Part shown: in pieces, positions 1 to 8,608 of the stretch
Numbering within the stretch: position 1 is the first letter of the stretch
Layout of the letters: each line of letters begins with the position of its first letter
Assembly: GCF_002263495.1 (NCBI RefSeq)
Contig: NZ_CP022753.1
Coordinates: forward strand, 3,534,001 to 3,598,000
DNA: 64,000 bases
Direction of reading: 5' to 3'
Origin: Nocardiopsis gilva YIM 90087
Lineage (GTDB): Bacteria; Actinomycetota; Actinomycetes; Streptosporangiales; Streptosporangiaceae
Notes under the pieces: model-generated
Databases searched by the model: none
What the model was told of the DNA's origin: nothing
Seen by the model: the letters and a program-made list of their open reading frames with translations, nothing else
Program-made: the position numbers and the translations under genes

Positions 1-779
1 TCGTCAACGCGCTCGGCCCCGCCTACCGCGTCGTCCTGTACGACCAGCGCGGCCACGGCCGCAGCGCCCGGACCTCCCGCCACGCCTACGGTGTCTCGGC
101 CCTGGCCGACGACCTGTGCGCGGTGCTGCGCGCCACGGTCCCGGCGGGCACGCGCGCCGTGCTGGGCGGGCACAGCATGGGCGGGATGACGCTGATGGCC
201 GCCGCCCAGCGGCCGGAGGTGCGCGAACGGGCCGCGGCCGCGGCGCTGATCAGCACCGGATGCTCCGACCTGCTGGCCTCCGCCCGCGTCGTGCCCGGCG
301 CCGCGCGCTTCCCCCGCCTCGGTACGGCCGGGCACCGCCTGCTCCTCGGCGCGCCTCTGCCCCTGGGGCCGATGACGCCGCTCACCCGGGCCGCGCTGCA
401 CTACGTGACGATGGCCCCCGACGCCAACCCGCGAATGGTCGACTTCTGCGCGCGTCTCGTCCACGCCTGCCCGTCTCTGCCGCGCGCTCACTGGGGCCGA
501 GTGCTCGCCGAGCTCGACGTGGAACGCGAGGTTCGGGCACTGGAGTACCCCACCACGGTCGTCGCCGGCGGACGCGACCGCCTCACCCCGATCGCCCACG
601 CCCACCGCATCGCCGCCGCCCTGCCCAACTGCGAGGGTCTGGTCGAGATCCCCGGGGCCGGGCACATGACACCGCTGGAGGACCCCGGCACGGTCGTGAG
701 CGTCATCTCGGGTCTGGTCGACCGCCACCTCACAGCCGCAAAGAAGGGGAAGAAGAAGCCGACGCGGCAGACCGCCTGA
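1..779 (+). CDS. alpha/beta hydrolase, 5' end outside window
   Basis: The reading frame is open from base 3, so the gene starts upstream of the window. The visible part is about 258 residues. It has the strand leading to DQRGHGRS, the nucleophile elbow GHSMGG (the Ser is the nucleophile), an acid region around AGGRDRLTP and the histidine in GAGHMTP. This is the order of the Ser-Asp-His triad in alpha/beta hydrolases. The last 15 residues are Lys-rich. Family known, substrate not deducible. It could be an esterase, lipase-like enzyme or epoxide-hydrolase relative. Confidence 0.85.
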   Translation, partial: VNALGPAYRVVLYDQRGHGRSARTSRHAYGVSALADDLCAVLRATVPAGTRAVLGGHSMGGMTLMAAAQRPEVRERAAAAALISTGCSDLLASARVVPGAARFPRLGTAGHRLLLGAPLPLGPMTPLTRAALHYVTMAPDANPRMVDFCARLVHACPSLPRAHWGRVLAELDVEREVRALEYPTTVVAGGRDRLTPIAHAHRIAAALPNCEGLVEIPGAGHMTPLEDPGTVVSVISGLVDRHLTAAKKGKKKPTRQTA

Positions 780-1047
780 TGAGCGCCGCCGGGCCAGCCC
801 ACGGCGGAGCCCCGGGTGGCCCGGTCCCCGCACACCGGCCGACGGTGATCACTCGCGGCAATGGGGAACCCCGTGGTCGCCAGCCGGGTGCCCCCGAGCC
901 GTTCGGGCCGGAGCACGGTGGCGCCGAACTCCAGACGCGGAACGCGCTGGTACGTAGGAATCCACGGGTCCGTGCCCCCACCCCCGTCCCACCGCGCGGA
1001 GCCGACCAGAACCCCGGCCGGGTCCCGCGTGCAGGACACGGGCCCGG

Positions 1048-1527
1048 TCAGGGCGCCGGCATCGCCGCGGCCTCGTCCCGACCCCGGCACGCCAAGGCGT
1101 CGGCGCGGTCGTTGCCCGGGTCGCCGCTGTGGCCCTTGACCCACCTCCATTCGATGTCGTAACGGGTGGCGGCCGCATCCAGGCGCTTCCACAAATCGGC
1201 GTTCTTCACCGGCTTCTTGTCGGCGGTCTGCCAGCCCCGGCCCTTCCAGGCGTGGATCCACTTGGTGATCCCGTTGCGCACATAGGTGCTGTCGGTGTGC
1301 AGGTGGACGGGGACCGGGCGCGTCAGGCCCTCCAGCGCCATGATCGCCGCCATCAGCTCCATCCGGTTGTTGGTGGTCTCGGCCTCGCCGCCGTAGAGCT
1401 CCTTCTCGTGGGCGCCGTAGCGCAGCACCACGCCCCACCCTCCGGGCCCCGGATTGCCGCTGCAGGCGCCGTCGGTGTAGATCTCCACGGCGCCCGTGCC
1501 CGGCGCCGTCCCCCCGCTGGTGTCCAT
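1048..1527 (-). CDS. rnhA: ribonuclease HI
   Basis: Cleaves the RNA strand of RNA-DNA hybrids (primer removal, R-loop resolution) in the cytoplasm. The 159-residue protein is the usual bacterial RNase HI length. The four metal-binding acids are visible: Asp19 in YTDGACSGN, Glu57 in NNRMELMAA, Asp79 in HTDSTYV and Asp143 in GNDRAD. The basic handle [11 protein letters not shown] is also present. An in-frame upstream start at 1563 would add 12 Arg/Gly-rich residues; the Met at 1527 fits family length better. It converges with the hydrolase upstream and is divergent from the deaminase. Confidence 0.95.
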   Translation of the reverse strand: MDTSGGTAPGTGAVEIYTDGACSGNPGPGGWGVVLRYGAHEKELYGGEAETTNNRMELMAAIMALEGLTRPVPVHLHTDSTYVRNGITKWIHAWKGRGWQTADKKPVKNADLWKRLDAAATRYDIEWRWVKGHSGDPGNDRADALACRGRDEAAAMPAP

Positions 1528-1682
1528 GGCGCGCAATCTATCGCCCCGCCGCCCCGCCCGCACTGTGGCCGACCCAACGCGGCCCGCCCCGGCCCTACCA
1601 GAGCCGTCCGCCCCCTCCTGACGGGAAGAATGTCGGGGTACCGACCACCCACCGAGCAGAGAAGAATCGAGGCGGCGCGCCC

Positions 1683-2684
1683 ATGTCCACCCCCGTCCCC
1701 ATCCCCAAGGCCGAGCTGCACATCCACATCGAGGGGACGCTCGAACCCGAGCTGGCCTTCGAGCTGGCCGAGCGCAACGGGGTGCGGCTGCCCTACGCCA
1801 CGGTGGACGAGCTGCGCGCCGCCTACTCCTTCAGCGATCTGCAGTCGTTCCTCGACCTGTACTACGCGCTGATGGCGGTGCTACGCACCGAGCGGGACTT
1901 CACCGATCTGGCCGATGCCTACCTGGCCCGGGCTACCGCCCAGGGGGTGCGCCACGCCGAGATCTTCTTCGACCCCCAGGCCCACGCCGTGCGCGGTGTC
2001 GGGATGGACGTAGTCGTGCGCGGGCTCGCGGCCGCACTGGAGAGCGCCGAGGAACGCCACGGGATGACGACACGGCTGATCCTGTGCTTCCTGCGGGACC
2101 GCCCGGCCGACGAAGCCCTGCGCACGCTGGAGGAGGCGCGCCCCTACTTCAATGTGATCAGCGGGGTCGGGCTGGACTCCGCCGAAGTGGGCAACCCGCC
2201 GGAGAAGTTCCGCGAGGTGTTCGCCACGGCGCGCGACGCCGGGCTGCACCTGGTCGCCCACGCCGGCGAGGAGGGGCCGCCCGCCTACGTGTGGCAGGCC
2301 CTGGACGCGCTGGGGGTCGAGCGCGTGGACCACGGCGTGCGCTGCATGGAGGACGAGGCCCTGGTCGAGCGGCTGCGCAGCGAGCGCATGCCGCTGACGG
2401 TGTGCCCGTTCTCCAACGTCCGGCTGCGCGTCGTGGACCGTCTGGAGGACCACCCGCTGCCCCGCATGCTGCAGGCCGGGCTCATGGTGACGGTGAACTC
2501 CGACGACCCCGCCTACTTCGGCGGCTATGCCGAGGACAACATGCGCGGCGTACGCTCGGCCCTCGGGCTGGGCGAGGAGGACGTGCGCACGCTGGCCCGC
2601 AACTCCGTCAACGCCGCGTTCATCGACGCCGACCGGCGCGCCGCCCTGCTGGCCGAAGTCGACGCCCACCGGTTCGCCGACTGA
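1683..2684 (+). CDS. adenine deaminase-like (adenosine deaminase superfamily)
   Basis: Zinc hydrolase of the adenosine/AMP/adenine deaminase family, 333 residues, cytoplasmic purine salvage. The metal site shows as [10 protein letters not shown] (two His near residues 13-15), HAGEEG (His plus catalytic Glu), the DHGVRC His and the SDDPAYFGG Asp pair. HIEG instead of HLDG, the EIFFDPQAH segment and HAGEEGPP instead of HAGEWG resemble the adenine-deaminase branch (fungal Aah1, Pseudomonas PA0148) more than true adenosine deaminase. So adenine is the likelier substrate, by inference. Start ATG follows a purine-rich stretch GGAGGCG. Confidence 0.82.
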   Translation: MSTPVPIPKAELHIHIEGTLEPELAFELAERNGVRLPYATVDELRAAYSFSDLQSFLDLYYALMAVLRTERDFTDLADAYLARATAQGVRHAEIFFDPQAHAVRGVGMDVVVRGLAAALESAEERHGMTTRLILCFLRDRPADEALRTLEEARPYFNVISGVGLDSAEVGNPPEKFREVFATARDAGLHLVAHAGEEGPPAYVWQALDALGVERVDHGVRCMEDEALVERLRSERMPLTVCPFSNVRLRVVDRLEDHPLPRMLQAGLMVTVNSDDPAYFGGYAEDNMRGVRSALGLGEEDVRTLARNSVNAAFIDADRRAALLAEVDAHRFAD

Positions 2685-2890
2685 CGGGCCGCCGCGGCCC
2701 GAGGCGGCGGTCACGCAGGGGCGAGAGCGCAATCACACAGCGAATCGGACGGATCCGGAATGAGATGCGGCGGGGCATTGCGTTGGCGCTAGTGTCTCCG
2801 GCTCGCCCGCACCCGATGCTGGCTGGGCGGCCGGTCGCCTCACCCCCCTTGACCCGACGCAATCCATTCAGCAACCGCTGAGGAGCCTCT

Positions 2891-4102
2891 GTGCCTATCG
2901 CCCTGCTCGCTCTGGCTATCGGAGCATTCGCTATCGGCACCACCGAGTTCGTCGCCATGGGGATCCTGCCCGATGTGGCCGACTACTTCGGGGTGTCGAT
3001 CCCCACGGCCGGGTACATGATCTCCGGATATGCCATCGGCGTGGTGATCGGCGCCCCGCTGCTGGCCGCCGTGGGCGCCCGTATCGACCGCAAGCGGCTG
3101 CTCATCGCGCTGATGGCGCTGTTCACCCTGGGCAACATCGCCTCGGCGCTGGCCCCCACCTTCGACCTGCTGCTCATCTCCCGGTTCCTGACCGCGCTGC
3201 CGCACGGCACCTTCTTCGGGGTCGGATCGGTGGTGGCCGCCGCGCTGGTGCCGGTGACCAAGCGCGCCCAGGCGTTCGCACTGATGATCGCGGGGCTGAC
3301 GGTCGCCAACATCGTGGGGGTGCCGCTGGCCACGATCGCCTCCCACCACCTGGGCTGGCGCAGCACCTACGGGATGATCGCGGCCGTCGGCGTACTCACC
3401 CTCATCCTGCTCATCCGCCTGGTGCCCGCCCAGCGCCCCCAGCCCGGCGCCTCGGTCCGCTCCGAGCTGAGCGCCCTGGCCCGCCTGCAGGTGTGGATGA
3501 CGCTGCTGGTCGGCGCGGTGGGCTTCGGCGGCATGTTCGCCGCCTACAGCTACATCTCCCCGATGATGACCGAGGTGGCGGGCTTCGGCGCCCCGGCCGT
3601 GGCCGTCATCCTGGCCGTCTACGGCGTGGGCATGACGGTGGGCAACCTCGTCGGTGGGCGCGCGGCCGACCGGGCGCTGCTGCCCACGATGTATGTCTGC
3701 CTGATCAGCATGGCGGTGACGCTGCTGCTCCTGCACGCCCTGGCCCCGTTCAAGATCGCGGCGGTGGTGATGGTGTTCCTGGTCGCTGTCACCGGCACCG
3801 CCCTGGTGCCCTCCCTGCAGATCCGTCTGATGGACTCCGCCAAGGACGCGCCGTCGCTGGCCGCGGCGCTGAACCACTCCGCGCTCAACCTCGCCAACGC
3901 GGCCGGGGCCTGGCTGGGCGGGCTGGTCATCGCCGCGGGCTACGGCTACACCGCCCCCAACCTGCTGGGTGCGGGGCTGGCCGTGGCCGGTCTGGTGGTG
4001 GCCCTGGCCTCGGGCATGATGGACCGCCGCCTGCGCCGCCCCGCCCCTGCTTCCGCCAGGGCCGGGGACGGCGCTGAGCAGGAGTCGGCCACCACGGTGT
4101 GA
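2891..4102 (+). CDS. MFS transporter, DHA1/AraJ-type efflux permease
   Basis: A 403-residue hydrophobic protein with about 12 predicted membrane segments. It opens directly with a helix containing GAFAIGTTEFVAMGILP, the hallmark of DHA1 drug/sugar-efflux permeases such as AraJ, SotB and PbuE. The loop 2-3 motif is degraded to GARIDRKRLL. The conserved loop after helix 4 and a PLATIASHHLGWR segment are present. GTG start with GAGG seven bases upstream. The exported compound cannot be named; drug, sugar or nucleobase efflux are all seen in relatives. No regulator is adjacent. Confidence 0.88.
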   Translation: MPIALLALAIGAFAIGTTEFVAMGILPDVADYFGVSIPTAGYMISGYAIGVVIGAPLLAAVGARIDRKRLLIALMALFTLGNIASALAPTFDLLLISRFLTALPHGTFFGVGSVVAAALVPVTKRAQAFALMIAGLTVANIVGVPLATIASHHLGWRSTYGMIAAVGVLTLILLIRLVPAQRPQPGASVRSELSALARLQVWMTLLVGAVGFGGMFAAYSYISPMMTEVAGFGAPAVAVILAVYGVGMTVGNLVGGRAADRALLPTMYVCLISMAVTLLLLHALAPFKIAAVVMVFLVAVTGTALVPSLQIRLMDSAKDAPSLAAALNHSALNLANAAGAWLGGLVIAAGYGYTAPNLLGAGLAVAGLVVALASGMMDRRLRRPAPASARAGDGAEQESATTV

Positions 4103-4210
4103 TGCCTATTTCGGGCAGGGGCCGATATTCGCCCTTGCCCCACTCGACACCCATCGGGCGCCGCGAGAGGGTGAGCGCCGAAGCATGACGCGGATGCGGA
4201 GGTCGAGGCG

Positions 4211-5140
4211 ATGAGTGCGGCGAACGCGGGCCTGGTGGAGATCGTGCCGGGCGTGCACGCGTGGGTGCAGCCGGACGGTTCCTGGTGGATCAACAACGCG
4301 GGCGTCGTGCGCGGTGACGACGGCGGCGACGCCCTAGTCATCGACACCTGTTGCACAGCCGACCGCACGCGGCGCTTCCTCCAGGCCGCACGGCACGCGG
4401 TGGACGGGGCGGCCCTGCGCTTCGCGCTCAACACACACCTGCACGGCGACCACACCTACGGCAACTATCTGCTGCCGGAGGACACGACCGTCATCGCCCA
4501 CGAGGCGACCCGTGCGGGCATGATCGCCGACCCGTTCATCAAGGGCTGTCCCCCGGTGTGGCAGCCCACCCCGGACTGGAGCGGGGCGCGCCTGCGCACG
4601 CCCACCCTGACCCTGACCGACGGGATGACGCTGCACCTGGGCGAGCGGCGGGTCGAGCTGCGCCATCCCGGCTATCGGGCGCACACCCCGGGCGACGTGG
4701 TCGCCTGGCTGCCGGACGAGCGCGTCCTGTTCACCGGTGACCTGGTGTTCCACCAGGTCACCCCGCTGGTGCTGATGGGGTCGCTGGAGGGGGCGCGGCG
4801 CTCGGTGGCCTGGCTGTCGGACTTCGAGGCCGACCACATCATCCCCGGGCACGGGGGGCTGCTCGAGGAGGGGGCGTTCCGCACGGTGCTGGCGGCCCAC
4901 GACCGCTACTACCGCTTCATCCTGGAGACGGCGGCCTGGGGACGCAATGAGGGGTTGAGTCCGCTGGAGGCCGCCAACGGCGTTGAGCTGGGCGAGTTCG
5001 CCGACTGGCACGATCCGGAGCGGGTGGTGCTCAACCTGCACCGCGCCTATGCCGACGCCGACGGCAAAGAGCCCGACGTGCTGGCCGCGTTCGCCGATGC
5101 CGTCACCTACAACGGCGGTCCGCTGCGCTGTGTGGTTTGA
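4211..5140 (+). CDS. MBL-fold metallohydrolase
   Basis: 309 residues. The metal motif NTHLHGDHTYGN (HxHxDH type), the downstream H in HPGYRAHTPGD, the Asp in FTGDLVF and a late His in IIPGHGG define a two-metal metallo-beta-lactamase fold. A start at ATG 4211 is supported by GGAGGTC about ten bases upstream. Relatives include SoxH/glyoxalase II-like and quinohemoprotein-associated hydrolases; the substrate is unknown. The stop codon TGA lies exactly where the right end of the neighbouring IS605-type element begins, so the native C terminus may have been trimmed or replaced by the insertion. Confidence 0.85.
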   Translation: MSAANAGLVEIVPGVHAWVQPDGSWWINNAGVVRGDDGGDALVIDTCCTADRTRRFLQAARHAVDGAALRFALNTHLHGDHTYGNYLLPEDTTVIAHEATRAGMIADPFIKGCPPVWQPTPDWSGARLRTPTLTLTDGMTLHLGERRVELRHPGYRAHTPGDVVAWLPDERVLFTGDLVFHQVTPLVLMGSLEGARRSVAWLSDFEADHIIPGHGGLLEEGAFRTVLAAHDRYYRFILETAAWGRNEGLSPLEAANGVELGEFADWHDPERVVLNLHRAYADADGKEPDVLAAFADAVTYNGGPLRCVV

Positions 5141-5330
5141 CTGCTCCCCTGCCTGAAGGGGAGGGGATTCTCTCCTTCAGGGCCAAGCGGGGATTCCTAG
5201 CTCAGGCAGCCAGATCAGGCAGCGCCTGATCTGGTCTTACGCCCTCAGCACTAGCCGGGGCCAGACCAGCCCGGACCAGCATCACACGCGCGGAGTTCTT
5301 GTCCCTCGGGGACACGGCCCCGCACGCGGT
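5141..5330 (-). ncRNA. candidate omega RNA of the TnpB element
   Basis: In IS605-type elements the guide RNA covers the 3' end of tnpB plus the right end, and its guide is the flanking DNA just outside the element. Here that region is the last ~130 bases of tnpB and the 61 bases to the hairpin at 5146-5161. The predicted guide starts at the element edge and reads TCAAACCACACAGCGCAGCG, the antisense of the 3' end of the MBL gene. Position inferred from the family, not from a visible promoter. Boundaries are approximate. Confidence 0.4.
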
Positions 5331-6422
5331 GCAGGCATACGTTCGTTCTGAGAGAGGCAGTGCGTGCTTGGTTCTCGCTGCGCACGACGCGCACTCCATG
5401 GTGGTATGCGCGGGATGCACGAGACGGACGTCCCGCCTGTGCTTGCGGCCCATCTCCACCAGCGCCCTCTTCGTGGCGCTAATGGCGGCGTCAGCCGCCT
5501 TGCGCGCCATGGTGGACTTGGCCAGGAACTTCGGACGAAAGTCCTCTACCGCGATCGCGTCGTGGTCGCGCACGACGCGCTTGGCCCATGTGCGCCCGGT
5601 GTCCTGCCGCTGCCTCGCCACCTTCCTGTGCAGCTTCGCGGCCTGCCGCTTCGCCGTCCGGTAGCCCTTCGAAGCGGGCTTGCCCTTCGCGGGTCTACGG
5701 CGGGCCATCAACCGCTGGTATCGGGCCAGCTTCGCAGCCGCCGTCTTGCCGTGCCCGGTGTGCGGAAGGTCGTGGGCGTCGGACGTGGTGGTCGCGGTCT
5801 CCTTCACACCCCAGTCCACACCGATCACCCGCCCGGTCTCCGGCATCGGTTGGACCTCGGCGGGAACCACGAACGAGGCATACCAGTGGCCGAGGTTGTC
5901 CTGATAGACGCGCACGCTGGACGCCTCAGCGGGCAGTTCCCGCGACCACACCACCCGCACAACGATCCCCCCGGCCAGATGCAAACGGCCGTCCTTGAGA
6001 CGGAATCCGCGCCGGGTGTAGTTCAGACTCGGCAGGGATTGGCGCTTCTTCTTCCATCGGGGCATCCCCGCACGCTGCCGCATGGGCAGGCGTTCCTTGA
6101 TGTCCTTCAGGGCCTTGGCGCGGGATTTCGCGAAATCCCGGATGGTCTGCTGCTGCGGGACGCTGCTTCCCTCGCGCAGCCACGCCGACGTCTGACGGGC
6201 CTGGGTCAGCATCGTGTCCAGCCGGGCCGGGCCGCATGTCACCTTCTGGCCGGTGGCCTTGTTGTGCGTGTGCACCTGTTTGGACTTGGCAACGCACTCG
6301 TTCCACACCCAACGGCACCGGTTCCACTCACCGATGAGGGCGGTGTGGGCGGTGGCCGACACGCGAAGCCGGTAGGTGTACCGGGCCTGCCCGGTATCTC
6401 CGGTGTTCTTCGGTGTCGCCAT
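5202..6422 (-). CDS. tnpB: TnpB RNA-guided nuclease (IS605 OrfB)
   Basis: About 406 residues, full length for TnpB. The N-terminal helix-turn-helix/WED-like part is followed by a RuvC-type nuclease with Asp203 in IGVDWGVKE, Glu293 in AVEDFRPK and Asp374 in SPRDKNSA. The inserted zinc finger has C344-x2-C347 and C364-x2-C367. All three catalytic acids and all four cysteines are kept, so it looks active. By established knowledge TnpB uses an RNA made from the element's right end to cut DNA next to a target-adjacent motif and so maintains the element. Starts at ATG 6422; a TTG at 6431 is possible. Confidence 0.93.
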   Translation of the reverse strand: MATPKNTGDTGQARYTYRLRVSATAHTALIGEWNRCRWVWNECVAKSKQVHTHNKATGQKVTCGPARLDTMLTQARQTSAWLREGSSVPQQQTIRDFAKSRAKALKDIKERLPMRQRAGMPRWKKKRQSLPSLNYTRRGFRLKDGRLHLAGGIVVRVVWSRELPAEASSVRVYQDNLGHWYASFVVPAEVQPMPETGRVIGVDWGVKETATTTSDAHDLPHTGHGKTAAAKLARYQRLMARRRPAKGKPASKGYRTAKRQAAKLHRKVARQRQDTGRTWAKRVVRDHDAIAVEDFRPKFLAKSTMARKAADAAISATKRALVEMGRKHRRDVRLVHPAHTTMECASCAARTKHALPLSERTYACTACGAVSPRDKNSARVMLVRAGLAPASAEGVRPDQALPDLAA

Positions 6423-6513
6423 GTCCTGCAACGTATCGGGTGGGTGCGACAGGCGCCGTCTGGCCTATCGGCACGACGGCTTTCCTTGTCCCGCTACGCG
6501 GGGAACCGGATTC

Positions 6514-6533
6514 CCCCGGCCTGAACGCCGGGG
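6514..6533. repeat. left-end hairpin of the IS605-type element
   Basis: Perfect 7-bp stem CCCCGGC/GCCGGGG with loop CTGAAC. On the minus strand the loop reads GTTCAG, echoing TTCAGG in the right-end hairpin. A second small hairpin CCCGC-TAC-GCGGG sits at 6490-6502. Such imperfect pairs of subterminal hairpins are recognised by the Y1 transposase in this family. Confidence 0.6.
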
Positions 6534-6759
6534 CATCCTCCGGAAGGTTCGGTGACGAGGGAATCGGCCACCCCGCACCCTCCGTACCGTGCCGTCCGCC
6601 GCCCATGATCGCGGCGCCTGCCCGCATTCTCCCGGGCACAGTGCTGCGCAAGCACGCGGCCGCGCAGAGCCGACGGGCCCCGACGGTCTTCGCCCGCTCG
6701 GCGAACGGGGAGTTCGTGGCGGCCGCGGCGACCGTGCGTTCCTGCCTCTGCGTGGAAAT

Positions 6760-6984
6760 CTACAACAGCAGCTTGGGCCCCTTGTCGCCCGGGTTCTCGC
6801 AGCCGAACTCCTCCAGACACAGAAGATCGACCTTGCTGTCGCGGGCGATCACCGACGAGGGCCGGTTGGCCGCCTCCCAGGACGAACCGCCCACGAGCGA
6901 GGACTTCGCCGACGCCTGAACCGCGCGGATCCCCGCTGGGGCGGCGGCACCGTCGGAAGCACCGCCCGGCCACCGAGGGGGCAC
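6760..6984 (-). CDS. small DUF397-like protein, possibly truncated
   Basis: A 74-residue frame with ATG start and mostly G/C third positions. Residues about 26-60 contain AKSSLVGGSSWEAA followed by VIARDSK and end in GPKLLL. That order (KSS, small residues, E-A, RDSK, GP-hydrophobic) resembles the DUF397 domain often found beside Scr1-type helix-turn-helix regulators in actinomycetes. The usual final W-x2-F segment is missing, an extra acidic/Cys stretch is inserted, and no helix-turn-helix partner lies next to it, so it may be a remnant. Confidence 0.35.
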   Translation of the reverse strand: MPPRWPGGASDGAAAPAGIRAVQASAKSSLVGGSSWEAANRPSSVIARDSKVDLLCLEEFGCENPGDKGPKLLL

Positions 6985-7002
6985 ACGCGTGTCGAGGAGT
7001 GG

Positions 7003-7872
7003 TTAGCGCGTGCCCGCGTAACGGCGATCCAGGAAGTCTCCGACGGCGCGGGCGAAGCGGTCGGGCTCCTCGGCATACAGCCAGTGCCCGCACCCGGGGA
7101 ACACCACGGTCTCGACGTCGGGGCGCTCCCGGGCCATCGTGCGGGCGCGGTCGGCAGCGAGCATGAAGCTGTCACCCCCACGCAGCAGCAGCGCAGGTTG
7201 GGCGGCAGAGCACCAGTGCTCGCCGTGGTCACCGATCAGCGACTGCTGCGAGGCCATCATGTCCTGGTAGTCGAAGAGCAGCCCCCAGCCGTCGTCGAAC
7301 TCGACGGCGCTGTCCATGAAGAACCACGCGGGCACCCCCTGCGCCGCGATAGCCGCAGCGAGCGCGTCGCGCGAGGCGGCACGGCGTGGCCATCCGGACA
7401 CATCCAGGACCGGCTGCACCTCGGGCTCCTGGTTGACGGTGCCTATGTCGACGACGATCAGCGCCCCCACCAGATCGCGGTGGCGCGCGGCCAGCCGGTA
7501 GGCGATCACGCCGCCCATGGAGTGCCCCAGCACTGCGGCCTGTCTCAGGCCCAGCTGGCGGAGGAGTGCCGCCGCGTCGGCGACATAGGCCTCCGGGCGG
7601 AGGTCTCCGCCGTGGTCAGAGCGCCCGTGGGCACGCTGGTCGAGCGCGATCACGCGGTAGCGCCTGCTCAGTGCGCGCGCCAGTGGCGCGAAGATCCGCC
7701 CGCGCGAGAAATGCCCGTGCAGCGCGAGCAGGGGCGGCCCCTCACCGCCGAAGTCGAGGTAGGCGAGCCTGCGGCCGTTGACGTGAATGAAGGATTCGTC
7801 GGTCGTCACGGCTCTTGATCGTGCCTGAGCCGCTCGACGCGGCCAACCGAGTTTCCGTGGAGTGCGGGTCAC
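7003..7872 (-). CDS. alpha/beta hydrolase
   Basis: 289 residues with LLALHGHFS (oxyanion HG), DQRAHGRSD, the nucleophile elbow GHSMGG, the acid region LLRGGDSFML and the terminal GCGHWLY histidine. This is a complete Ser-Asp-His hydrolase of the esterase/haloperoxidase-like type. GTG at 7872 overlaps the stop of the upstream Uma2 gene by four bases, so the two are probably translated together. A second GTG 21 codons later (7809) would give a start closer to the domain. Substrate unknown. Confidence 0.88.
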   Translation of the reverse strand: MTRTPRKLGWPRRAAQARSRAVTTDESFIHVNGRRLAYLDFGGEGPPLLALHGHFSRGRIFAPLARALSRRYRVIALDQRAHGRSDHGGDLRPEAYVADAAALLRQLGLRQAAVLGHSMGGVIAYRLAARHRDLVGALIVVDIGTVNQEPEVQPVLDVSGWPRRAASRDALAAAIAAQGVPAWFFMDSAVEFDDGWGLLFDYQDMMASQQSLIGDHGEHWCSAAQPALLLRGGDSFMLAADRARTMARERPDVETVVFPGCGHWLYAEEPDRFARAVGDFLDRRYAGTR

Positions 7873-8462
7873 CCGCCGCGTCGGCCGACGGCGGTGAGGT
7901 CGATGTCGATCGGGTAGGGGGCCGATGTCTTCAACCGGTCGTGGTGGATACCCCAGACCGCGTAGCAGGCCGTTACGGTATCGAGTTCGTAGAGGTAGGC
8001 AACAACCCGTGAACCCTCCTGCTCGATCCGCCAGTAGTGCTGGATTCCCGCCCTGGCGTACTTCTGCGGCTTGGTCTCGCGGTCACGCTCCCGGAATTCC
8101 GGAGACACCGCTTCAACGGCGAGGAGGACGTCCGACGCGAGATAGTGGGTCGCTTGGGGGTCGACCGCCTCGGCCGCGATAACGATGACGTCCGGTTCTG
8201 GCATCTGCCGTTCGCCGATACGCACCGACATCTCGCGGGTCGCCCGTAGGTGTTCAGGGGCCTGCCGGTCGAGTTCCTTACTGAACAGCTCGACGACCCA
8301 GCTGTGCCACTGCATCCGCGGACTCGCGAAAACGAGGCTGCCGTCGATGAGCTCGGTGTGCGGGGGAAGGCCGCGCATCTGAAGGAACTCGTCGGCGGTG
8401 AACCCACGAACCAGCCAGTCGGGAACCCGCTCGGTCGGCTCAGGAAGCGGCCCGGCAGCCAT
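7869..8462 (-). CDS. Uma2 family endonuclease-like protein (DUF820)
   Basis: 197 residues of the PD-(D/E)xK-related Uma2 family that is widespread in actinomycetes and cyanobacteria. The pattern is visible: HTELIDGSLVF near residue 40, the acid motif MPEPDVIVI near 90, VEAVSPEFRERDRETKPQKY with catalytic-type Glu and Lys, and GIQHYWRIE. Function in most hosts is unproven. It is divergent from mftA, 146 bp apart, and translationally coupled to the hydrolase downstream. Nothing suggests it belongs to the mycofactocin cluster. Confidence 0.88.
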   Translation of the reverse strand: MAAGPLPEPTERVPDWLVRGFTADEFLQMRGLPPHTELIDGSLVFASPRMQWHSWVVELFSKELDRQAPEHLRATREMSVRIGERQMPEPDVIVIAAEAVDPQATHYLASDVLLAVEAVSPEFRERDRETKPQKYARAGIQHYWRIEQEGSRVVAYLYELDTVTACYAVWGIHHDRLKTSAPYPIDIDLTAVGRRGG

Positions 8463-8543
8463 GGACTCAACCTATCCACACAGGGGGGACTCGGCAGGTG
8501 TTTCGCGCTCTCTTCCGTTCCGCCGTGAATACCGTTAACGTTT

Positions 8544-8576
8544 CGTGTGGTGGCGCGAATCACACGCTTGTGCGTG
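8544..8576. promoter_or_regulatory. dyad sites in the mftA upstream region
   Basis: The 146-bp gap between Uma2 and mftA holds CGTGTG (8544-8549) facing CACACG (8561-8566), and an overlapping CACGC (8563-8567) facing GCGTG (8572-8576). They lie 33-65 bases before the mftA start and are good candidates for an operator of the cluster. No convincing -10/-35 pair was resolved. The binding protein is unknown; the TetR protein at 18561 is one candidate. Confidence 0.35.
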
Positions 8577-8608
8577 CTGTGGCGCGCACGGTCGGCGAAG
8601 GGAACACG

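Larger units (their letters stand above)
5136..6545 (-). mobile_element. IS200/IS605-type element carrying tnpB only
   Basis: A single tnpB gene flanked by subterminal hairpins typical of this family: CCCCT-loop-AGGGG at 5146-5161 on the right end and CCCCGGC-loop-GCCGGGG at 6514-6533 on the left end. The right-end sequence, read on the minus strand, runs through the hairpin to GCAGTCAA, and TCAA is a right-end cleavage tetranucleotide known from IS608. No tnpA (Y1 transposase) is present, so mobility would need a transposase in trans. The exact left boundary is not resolved; 6545 is an estimate just beyond the hairpin and GGAGGAT. Confidence 0.75.

Noticed and set aside
4103-4150. terminator after the MFS gene
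   Set aside because: GGCAGGGGCCGA pairs only imperfectly with TCGCCCTTGCC; too weak to list.
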